From: Bdellovibrionales bacterium Ga0074139
Lineage (GTDB): Bacteria; Bdellovibrionota; Bdellovibrionia; Bdellovibrionales; Bdellovibrionaceae
Direction: 5' to 3'
Assembly (NCBI GenBank): GCA_001464795.1
Contig: LNEB01000003.1
Coordinates: 186,001-250,000, forward strand
Length of the DNA: 64,000 nt
Shown here: piece by piece, positions 18,944 to 25,650 of the stretch
Layout of the letters: each line of letters begins with the position of its first letter
Position numbering within the stretch: position 1 is the first letter of the stretch
Translations under genes and position numbers: made by a program
The notes under the pieces: generated by a model
What the model was told of the DNA's origin: nothing
Databases searched by the model: none
The model's input: the letters and a program-made list of their open reading frames with translations, nothing else

Positions 18944-19499
18944 TGAGCCACACTCTTAATTCTGATTTTGCAGGAAATTCAAATTTTGATTTTAAAATTT
19001 GCACTGTGGGACGGCTTCCAGCCTCAGAAATAAAAGCCTTCACCATGGCTTGGGACTCAGTACTAGAGACTCCCTCAGCGCCTTTTTCAGTGATGAAAGC
19101 AAATCCAAACATATCACCGGCTTCGTACTTGGCTCGTGACCTGAACACAAGCATCTCAAGCCGAGCACGGTTGCTTGAGCCTAACCACTCGGATACATTT
19201 CTATCGGCCGCTTCGCCTTTTTTAATGGAAACTGTCACTTGTCTGGAACGCACGGCCTCTTGATTAAACGAATAGCTCACTCTTAAGGTCACAGTTTCAT
19301 CCGTCATGGCCACAGGAACCATGGATTTCACTTCAAACAAAACGCCACTGGCAAAAGCACTGTTTTTTTGCGCTTGCTCGGCGTTGCTAGGTTTTTGAGG
19401 ATTACCATTGCCACCATCATTTGCGTTTTCCTGATTGGCTTTACAGCCTAAAAAAAGAACAGCAATAAGACTTAACAGCACGGGTTTAAATGAAATCAT
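18936..19499 (-). CDS. Lipoprotein, first of a tandem pair
   Basis: A 187-residue lipoprotein with lipobox 'LFLGC' at Cys19 and an Asn/Gly-rich linker before the domain. No family recognised. It shares spaced motifs with the downstream lipoprotein (see that entry), suggesting tandem duplication followed by divergence. The 150 bases upstream, up to the divergent phospholipase gene, show no clear consensus promoter. Confidence 0.7.
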   Translation of the reverse strand: MISFKPVLLSLIAVLFLGCKANQENANDGGNGNPQKPSNAEQAQKNSAFASGVLFEVKSMVPVAMTDETVTLRVSYSFNQEAVRSRQVTVSIKKGEAADRNVSEWLGSSNRARLEMLVFRSRAKYEAGDMFGFAFITEKGAEGVSSTESQAMVKAFISEAGSRPTVQILKSKFEFPAKSELRVWLNE

Positions 19500-19649
19500 T
19501 CATCATCCTTTGGTTGAGCGTTGATTATTATAATTCAAAAACAAGTCCCAATGTCGAGGAAAATCACTTTTAGAAATATCGACCAAAGGCTGGCTGAAAA
19601 TTGTCACTTTCGTTGACCAAGGCTTTGCTGAAACCTGATTATATTAACT

Positions 19650-20758
19650 ATGGATCAAAAAACAGCCTTAGTTCTATCAGGGGGCGGTGCCCGCGGTGCT
19701 TACCAAGTGGGTGTCATTCAAGCTTTAAGTTCATTATTTGATGACTGGAAAATCCCTCATCCATTTCCTATTTATACTGGCGTCAGTGCAGGCGCCATCA
19801 ACACATCTTTTATGGCCAGCCACGCCGATGATTTTTCAAATGGTGCAAAACAACTGGTGGATCTTTGGAGTCAACTGACGAGTGAGCAAGTTTTTAGAAC
19901 CGATGCTTTATCTTTAGGTAAAATTGGTTTTCAGTGGGCCCGCGAACTTTCCTTTGGTAGCATCACAGGCTCCACACCTGGAAAAGCCCTTTTAGACACT
20001 TCACCTTTAAGAGTATTAATCGAAGAAAGATTAGCTCTGCATAAAATATCCAGAAACATTGAAACCAAACACTTGGAAGCTTTGGCCATCACTGCCATGG
20101 ATTACCGAGATTCCACGGCTGTCACATTTCTTGAGACTCAAAATGATGAAAAGTCTTGGGTGAAACCTAGAAAAGTCAGTGAGCCCACAAAAATCACAGT
20201 GGATCATGTGATGGCATCAAGCGCGATCCCTTTGTTGTTCCCACCTGTATTGGCCAGTGGCAGATACTTTGGTGATGGTTGTGTTAGAAACACTCACCCC
20301 TGCAGCCCCGCTATTTACCTTGGAGCACAAAAATTGGTTATCGTGGGTGTGAGATCTCAAAACACCACGGCAGACCCCCATCGACGGCTCGTGTGATTAA
20401 TGTACTTTTGAATTCTGTTTTATTGGACGGTGTCGACTTGGATGTGGAAAGAATTCGTAAAGTGAACGATATGGTCAATTGGATCCCTGAGGATCAAAAA
20501 CTGAAAGCTCCTTATAAGGCCATTGATTATGTATGGATCAGCCCTTCTAAAGACATCGGAGCCCTTGCCACTGAGAAAAGCCGGTCACTACCTAAAATCA
20601 TTCGCTTTCTGATTAAAAATTTAGGCTCTGTGGAAGAGGCCAGCGAGATTATTTCTTATTTATTATTTGAAAAAGTTTTTACTTCAGAGTTGATTAACTT
20701 GGGCTTTGAAGACGGCATGAGAGCCAAAGAGCAATTGAAAAGAATGTACCAGGTTTAA
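19650..20758 (+). pseudogene. Patatin-like phospholipase, frameshifted
   Basis: Two reading frames make one patatin. The 5' part (19650-20396, 248 residues) has the oxyanion motif 'GGGARGAYQVG', nucleophile Ser in 'GVSAGA' and catalytic Asp in 'GDGCVRNTHP', then ends in an off-frame tail 'HRRLV'. The 3' part continues in the other frame: reading across 20375-20379 with one more C gives 'DPPSTARVINVLLNS', the normal continuation, then 'LDGVDLDVERI' to the stop at 20758. So one base is missing from a C5 run. All catalytic residues lie before the break, so the short product could be active. It may be a real mutation, a slippage (phase-variable) site, or a sequencing error. Intact members of this ~370-residue family hydrolyse membrane lipids. 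Confidence 0.8.
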
Positions 20759-20766
20759 TTGGGTTA

Positions 20767-22662
20767 TTAAATTTCGACTTGAATTCCCACTTCAATCACT
20801 TGATTGGGTGGAATTCTAAAAAAGGCCGTGGGTCTTTGAGCATTTCTACTCATGATGGCAAAAATCTTTTCCTGCCACAGCGGCATGCTGGGATTGGCAC
20901 TGGGTAAAATGGTTTCCCGGCCTAAAACAAAAGTGGTTTCATTCACTTTAAAATGCAAATCCTTTTCCCTGCAGGCTTCTAAGATATGACGCATTTTGGG
21001 AATTTCCATGAAGCCATATTTAACAATAATTCTAAAAAGGTTAGGAATTATTTCCTGCACTTCCACCCGAGTGTCTTTGTTCACAGTAGGTACATCCAAA
21101 GTTTTGATGGTCAGAATCGCAACTCTTTCGTGCAAAACTTTATTGTGCTTCAAATTATGTAAAAGCGGAACTGGGACACCCCATGGGTCTCCCGCCATGT
21201 AAACGGCTGTTCCTGAAATACGAATGGGTGGAGATCTTAAAAGGGTCTGACAAAAATCTTCTATGCTGACAGATCTTTCTTTTAATTTTTTATAAAGAAT
21301 TTTTCTTCCCTTTTGCCAAGTCAGCATCAAGGTAAACAAAACTCCACCTAATGCTAAAGGCACCCAACCCCCGTCATTGATTTTTGTAAGATTGGCTGCA
21401 AAAAAACCAAAATCCAAAAATAAAAACGGTAAGAACACCAGGCAAGACTTCAGCCAGCTCCACTTCCATTTTGCATGGGCCACAAACAAGGCTAAGAAAG
21501 TGGTAATAATCATGGTGCCTGTGACAGCTATTCCGTAAGCCCCTGCCATTTGGCTGGAGCTTTTAAAAGTCATCACAAACCAAATCACACCCACAAATAA
21601 AGACCAATTGACGAAAGGAACATAAATTTGACCCACTTCAGATCTTGAAGTGTGAATGATGGTAAGCCTTGGAATAAGTCCTAATTGGATCGCCTGACGG
21701 GTGATGGAAAAAGCCCCCGAAATCAAAGCTTGTGATGCGATCACAGAGGCCATGGTACTAAGTAAAACCAAGGGAATCAGAAAGCCTTTGGGAGCTAGTA
21801 AATAAAACGGATTTGAGATGGTTTCAGGATCACTTAATACAAGCGCACCTTGACCGAAATAATTGAGTAACAAACCTGGCATCGCAAGAAAAAACCAACC
21901 CACCCGAATGGGATCACGACCGAAATGCCCCATGTCTGCATAAAGGGCTTCACCACCTGTGACCACGAGGAAAACCGAGGCCATCACAATAAAAGCATGG
22001 GCTCCGTTTTCAAATAAAAAATTCCAAGCATAAAGGGGATTAATGGCAAGTAATACATCAGGATTCATCATGATTCCGCGGGCACCCAGGGCCCCTAAAA
22101 CCAAAAACCAAATAATAATAATGGGACCAAAAACTCCACCGATCAGGCCTGTGCCAAATCTTTGCACAAGAAAAATGGCGTTGATGATAAAAATGGCGAT
22201 GGGAATAACGTAAGGCTCAAACACAGGGGTGATATATTTTAAACCTTCGACGGCTGAAACAACCGTAATGGCCGGAGTGATCACACCATCTCCGTACAAC
22301 AAAGCGGCTCCGAAAACTCCTAGGGATAAAAAGATAAGCCTTAATCTAGAATTTCTTTCGCCCTCTAAAGTCATTGAGCGCATGGTTAAAGCCATTAAAG
22401 ATAAAATTCCACCTTCACCTTTATTATCAGCCCTTAAGACGAGAGCTACGTATTTTACACCAATCACAAGTGAAAGCGTCCAAAAAATAAGCGAGAGAAC
22501 TCCTAGAACATTTTCTGTGTTTAGTAAAATTCCAGCTTCATTAATAAAACACTCGCGGAAAGCATAAAGCGGACTGGTACCGATATCGCCAAAAACAACA
22601 CCTAATGCCCCTAAGGTGAGTAAGAAAAAAGCATTTTTAGAACGAGCATCAGTTGAAGACAT
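20767..22662 (-). CDS. kup: KUP-family potassium transporter
   Basis: A 631-residue Kup/TrkD: about twelve membrane segments up to ~440, then a soluble C-terminal domain. The signature 'GVVFGDIGTSPLYAFRECF' lies at the N-terminus, with 'YGDGVITPAITVVSAVEGL' further on. I use the ATG at 22662 because it aligns with E. coli Kup; an in-frame GTG at 22701 would add 13 residues. It carries out low-affinity K+ uptake with protons. It converges with the broken patatin gene (8 bases between stops). Confidence 0.93.
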   Translation of the reverse strand: MSSTDARSKNAFFLLTLGALGVVFGDIGTSPLYAFRECFINEAGILLNTENVLGVLSLIFWTLSLVIGVKYVALVLRADNKGEGGILSLMALTMRSMTLEGERNSRLRLIFLSLGVFGAALLYGDGVITPAITVVSAVEGLKYITPVFEPYVIPIAIFIINAIFLVQRFGTGLIGGVFGPIIIIWFLVLGALGARGIMMNPDVLLAINPLYAWNFLFENGAHAFIVMASVFLVVTGGEALYADMGHFGRDPIRVGWFFLAMPGLLLNYFGQGALVLSDPETISNPFYLLAPKGFLIPLVLLSTMASVIASQALISGAFSITRQAIQLGLIPRLTIIHTSRSEVGQIYVPFVNWSLFVGVIWFVMTFKSSSQMAGAYGIAVTGTMIITTFLALFVAHAKWKWSWLKSCLVFLPFLFLDFGFFAANLTKINDGGWVPLALGGVLFTLMLTWQKGRKILYKKLKERSVSIEDFCQTLLRSPPIRISGTAVYMAGDPWGVPVPLLHNLKHNKVLHERVAILTIKTLDVPTVNKDTRVEVQEIIPNLFRIIVKYGFMEIPKMRHILEACREKDLHFKVNETTFVLGRETILPSANPSMPLWQEKIFAIMSRNAQRPTAFFRIPPNQVIEVGIQVEI

Positions 22663-22747
22663 GATTCTTAAAACACTAAAAGAAGAGTGAGGCTTCGTCA
22701 CGTCATTTCTCTTGTCCTATTGAAACACTCATGACAGGATTTTAGAT

Positions 22748-23452
22748 GTGGATATTAATAAAAAATGGTTTTTCCTTCATCAAAACACAGTCACAGGCCC
22801 ACTTTCTGAAACTCAATTGACCAAGCACCATGAGCAACACCCGGAAGGCCTCATATGGGGCCAAGGACTTAGCGAGTGGCAATCTTTTTCAGAATGGCAA
22901 GAAAAGCTGAACCTTTTAAAGGAAGTCTTAGATTCTCTACAAACCGATATGACACCTGTTTGGTGGATGCGTGATGATCAGGCCCAATCAGGACCCATGA
23001 CTTATCACAAGCTGATTCAACTTTTAAAAAATTCCACGGCAGCTGGAGACATAGAACTGAAACAAGATCCTGGACATGATTGGCTGAGCATCTATGATTT
23101 TCCCACCATCGTCGAAGAAGTCGGAGTTTCAAGAAGGCAGCACGACCGAGCTCCTTTTTCAGGGATTTTTCGCTTTGAAAAAGCAGGACAAAGCTTCGAT
23201 GCCGAAGTGAATTCGATCAGCGAGGGTGGTATTGGCATCACTTACGCCCCCTACCTTAGCGCTGGAGATATTTTAAAAGGATCACTGGTAAGTCCATTAT
23301 TAACCACTGAGATTTTTTTCGAAGCTGAAGTGCTTTATCAACGCCGAGACACCACATGGGGCTTAAGATATTATCAAATCTCTCATGAGAACAAAAGCCT
23401 GGTGCTGTCTTACATTAAAAAGTTCTTAGTTTTGCATCAAACTGCTGAATAA
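22748..23452 (+). CDS. GYF-like and PilZ domain protein
   Basis: A 234-residue cytoplasmic protein. Two GYF_2-like segments ('WFFLHQNTVTGPLSETQL' at 7-24; 'WWMRDDQAQSGPMTYHKL' at ~73-90) precede a PilZ domain (from ~128). The PilZ domain keeps the arginine motif 'RRQHDR', but the second c-di-GMP motif reads 'SISEGG' instead of D/NxSxxG, so the usual Asp/Asn is Ser and binding may be altered. PilZ proteins are abundant c-di-GMP effectors in Bdellovibrio. The start is GTG at 22748; the overlapping ATG at 22746 is out of frame. The 3' end overlaps the converging methyltransferase gene by 38 bases. Confidence 0.8.
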   Translation: MDINKKWFFLHQNTVTGPLSETQLTKHHEQHPEGLIWGQGLSEWQSFSEWQEKLNLLKEVLDSLQTDMTPVWWMRDDQAQSGPMTYHKLIQLLKNSTAAGDIELKQDPGHDWLSIYDFPTIVEEVGVSRRQHDRAPFSGIFRFEKAGQSFDAEVNSISEGGIGITYAPYLSAGDILKGSLVSPLLTTEIFFEAEVLYQRRDTTWGLRYYQISHENKSLVLSYIKKFLVLHQTAE

Positions 23453-24263
23453 TTTCCTCTGGTTTTAAAATTCCCAGGGTGGTGGCCATGGTGCAATTTC
23501 TTTTTCCATGAAACCCAGGTCTGACATAAAGTTGAAAGCCAGCGGCCTTCACTGATCTTTTTAAAGGTCCCAGGCTTGCGTAACTGGCAATACTACAAAA
23601 CTTTTCATCACAGGCTTGAATGAGGTTCAGCAAAAATTCATCACTCCACAAATCAGGATTGGTTTTTTTACTAAAAGCATCTTGGCAAATCAGCTGATAA
23701 TCTGATTTTTGTAATGCATATTTTGTCAGATCCCCGTGAAGTTGAAGTCTATTTGTTTCAATCGCACTTTTAAGTTCTTGATGAATAAGATCCACACCGA
23801 CTGAAAATGACTGGCTCATGCGGTTTAAAATATCATGGTAAGGATGGGCGTTTTTATTATTCAAGCAGAACTCGAAAAATTCCTGCCTAAGACCTTCCAC
23901 GATTTCAAAGGAATCCAGTTTCCATTGGGTGTTTTTTGTCACCACAGCTAAAGTGGCATTTAAAATTTCCACATACCCAAGACCCAATCCAATGGATAAA
24001 ATTTTAGGACTTGGATGATGGATAAGCCCCCACTCGAGCTGGGGCCCGTAGATATAGCAAGTTTCTGAAAAGGCTCCACCACTGTGGTGCATGCTTTCAC
24101 CGGATCTTGGCTCAAGCGGGCTAGAATCTACGCTTTTTTGCATCCTTAAGGTCCACGAAAGATCAGCGGTTTGTTCCAGATCAAAACCCATTTTTTGAAA
24201 GCCTTGCATGACTAAATCCTTTGAGCGGTTGACAGTTGCCCTTGTATTTGAGAACCCCTTCAT
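23415..24263 (-). CDS. mnmD: MnmD-type tRNA methyltransferase (MnmC N-domain like)
   Basis: A 282-residue SAM-dependent methyltransferase of the DUF752/MnmC(m) type without the FAD oxidase half of MnmC. Seen: 'SGESMHHSGGAFSET' (family motif near the N-terminus), the SAM loop 'ILSIGLGLGYVE', 'QDAFSKKTNPDLWSDEF' and the C-terminal 'AGFQLYVRPGFHGKRNC'. Known members methylate nm5(s2)U34 of tRNA to mnm5(s2)U34. The start is uncertain: ATG 24263 lies only 6 bases from the divergent start of the radical SAM gene, and later in-frame Met codons (e.g. 24209) are possible. Its head-to-head neighbour is a plausible partner. Confidence 0.8.
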   Translation of the reverse strand: MKGFSNTRATVNRSKDLVMQGFQKMGFDLEQTADLSWTLRMQKSVDSSPLEPRSGESMHHSGGAFSETCYIYGPQLEWGLIHHPSPKILSIGLGLGYVEILNATLAVVTKNTQWKLDSFEIVEGLRQEFFEFCLNNKNAHPYHDILNRMSQSFSVGVDLIHQELKSAIETNRLQLHGDLTKYALQKSDYQLICQDAFSKKTNPDLWSDEFLLNLIQACDEKFCSIASYASLGPLKRSVKAAGFQLYVRPGFHGKRNCTMATTLGILKPEEIIQQFDAKLRTF

Positions 24264-24269
24264 AGAACT

Positions 24270-25217
24270 ATGTCACAATTTGCTCAAGGACTTCCTTTCA
24301 ATCCTATCTCTCAGCATTATAAGCAACTTTTCGGCGAAAAAGTTTATAAGATTCCCGTGGCCGTTGTGGAAACTTGTCCCAACCGGGAAGGCTTAAAAGG
24401 CATGGAAACCTGCTTGTTTTGTGATGTCTGGGGTTCAGCCGCCCGCAGTGAAGCCTTTGATCTCGAATTGAATCAGCAAATTATTAAATACAAAGCTCAC
24501 ATTAAAAATAAATATAAAGCGAATCTTTTTTTGGTCTATTTTCAAGCCTACACCAATACTTTTACGAAACTGCAAACATTAAGAAATAATTTTGATGTGG
24601 CACTTGTCGATCCTGATATTAAAGGTCTTGTTGTGGGCACCCGCCCCGATTGTTTATCGGCGGCTGTTTTAGATCTTTGGAATGAGTACCACCAAAAATC
24701 CTTTGTGGGCGTTGAAATCGGCGTTCAAAGTTTTTTTAATGATCATTTAGAATTTATGAAACGTGGCCACACCCGCGAGCAAAGCTTGAAAGCTCTTAAT
24801 CAAATTTCCAATAAAACGGCCGTGGATTTAGGCATTCATTTGATGTTTGGTTGGCCTGGTGAAACCAAGCAGCACATGATTGAAACAGCTCAAATTTGTA
24901 ATGATCTGAATATCACCAATATTAAGCTTCATAACGTCCATGTTTTAAAAAACACAGGCCTTGAAAAGCTTTACAATCAAAACTTGTTTACACCATTAGA
25001 AATTGATGCTTATGCAGATCTGATGCAGGTTTTTCTGGAGCATTTGAATCCTCGAATCTTTGTTCACAGGTTATCGGCCTACGCCTCTCGGTGGGAGGAG
25101 TTGATTGCTCCTGATTGGACGAAAAATAAAATGGGATCTCACCAATATCTGATTGATCACATGAACAAAAACAGCTCCTTTCAGGGTTTGAATTGGGCTT
25201 GTCAATCAGGACCTTAA
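24270..25217 (+). CDS. Radical SAM protein, YhcC/YtqA (MnmL) family
   Basis: A 315-residue TIGR01212-type radical SAM enzyme. The 4Fe-4S cluster cysteines lie in 'ETCPNREGLKGMETCLFC' (spacing typical of this subfamily), followed by 'GTRPDCLS', 'VEIGVQS' and 'GIHLMFGWPGE'. The Bacillus YtqA member (MnmL) acts in the cmnm5U to mnm5U branch of wobble-uridine modification. The divergent MnmD-type methyltransferase 6 bases away makes the same role likely here (inference). The ATG has no clear ribosome binding site. Confidence 0.85.
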   Translation: MSQFAQGLPFNPISQHYKQLFGEKVYKIPVAVVETCPNREGLKGMETCLFCDVWGSAARSEAFDLELNQQIIKYKAHIKNKYKANLFLVYFQAYTNTFTKLQTLRNNFDVALVDPDIKGLVVGTRPDCLSAAVLDLWNEYHQKSFVGVEIGVQSFFNDHLEFMKRGHTREQSLKALNQISNKTAVDLGIHLMFGWPGETKQHMIETAQICNDLNITNIKLHNVHVLKNTGLEKLYNQNLFTPLEIDAYADLMQVFLEHLNPRIFVHRLSAYASRWEELIAPDWTKNKMGSHQYLIDHMNKNSSFQGLNWACQSGP

Positions 25218-25331
25218 ATTTGCTGAAATGATCAGCAGCATAATTTAAATTGACAAAAATCGGTCCAGTTTCAAGATTGTCTCTTGATTTATTTCTCAAT
25301 TCTGTTCAATCTTTAAAACAAGAGATGAACA

Positions 25332-25349
25332 GGCCTTATGGATAAGGCC
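25332..25349 (+). repeat. Hairpin/palindrome GGCCTTAT-GG-ATAAGGCC
   Basis: Eight-base arms are perfectly complementary around GG. As RNA it would form a 7-bp stem with a TGGA loop. It is 28 bases (centre to centre) upstream of the NrdR-like box, so it may be a second regulatory site or part of a structured leader. Confidence 0.5.
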
Positions 25350-25361
25350 ACTGCAACTAAC

Positions 25362-25375
25362 CACTACATCTAGTG
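25362..25375. promoter_or_regulatory. NrdR-like box upstream of nrdAB
   Basis: CACTACATCTAGTG matches the core of the NrdR consensus (CACTATATATAGTG) at 12 of 14 positions and is an inverted repeat CACTA/TAGTG. NrdR represses ribonucleotide reductase genes through such boxes, usually in pairs; only one clear box is seen here. It lies ~280 bases before nrdA, implying a long leader if the promoter is here. Confidence 0.5.
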
Positions 25376-25426
25376 CAAAACCACGAAGATGCAATGCGAA
25401 AAGCAGGCAACAAGGAGGAACCATTT

Positions 25427-25498
25427 ATGCATTGGATCACTCTCGTTCGGCAGGATTCGCCACTTCTCGACTTAAGTAAAACTAACGTTGATTGTTAA
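25427..25498 (+). CDS. Possible 23-residue leader peptide/small protein
   Basis: An ATG-initiated 23-codon ORF preceded by GGAGGA 8 bases upstream, one of the best ribosome binding sites in the window. The peptide starts 'MHWITLVRQ' and ends 'NVDC'. It lies in the nrdA leader, downstream of the NrdR-like box and 152 bases before nrdA. No homologue is recognised. It could be a regulatory leader peptide, a small protein or chance. Confidence 0.35.
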   Translation: MHWITLVRQDSPLLDLSKTNVDC

Positions 25499-25650
25499 AG
25501 ATTAGCGGCATTTTTAAGCACTTGTTTTAAAAATGTTGGCTTTGAAAAATGATCATGAAACAAATTGAGACCTCTTAAAAACTGACTCAGGGGTGAAACA
25601 CAGTTTTTAAGGGAAATCTTATACACTTTGAAAATGGGGGGCTCTTTTAC

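Larger units (their letters stand above)
25218..25650 (+). other. 433-base non-genic region upstream of nrdA
   Basis: It holds an inverted repeat TCAAGA-N5-TCTTGA (25271-25287), arms TCTCTTG (25280-25286) and CAAGAGA (25319-25325) that could pair, a near-perfect palindrome at 25332-25349, an NrdR-like box at 25362-25375, and a 23-codon ORF at 25427-25498 with a strong ribosome binding site. From 25499 to 25650 it is AT-rich without a recognised element; GGGGGG about 9 bases before the nrdA ATG may serve as ribosome binding site. Confidence 0.6.

Noticed and set aside
25376-25420. Second NrdR box downstream of the first
   Set aside because: No sequence about 31-32 bases from the first box centre matches the consensus; the nearby palindrome at 25332-25349 has a different sequence and 28-base spacing.
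25320-25425. Adenosylcobalamin riboswitch upstream of nrdA
   Set aside because: GCCACTG recalls part of the consensus, but the other conserved boxes (GGGAA, GGTG, AGCCAGGAGACC-like) are absent, and NrdA is a cobalamin-independent class Ia enzyme with an intact NrdB.
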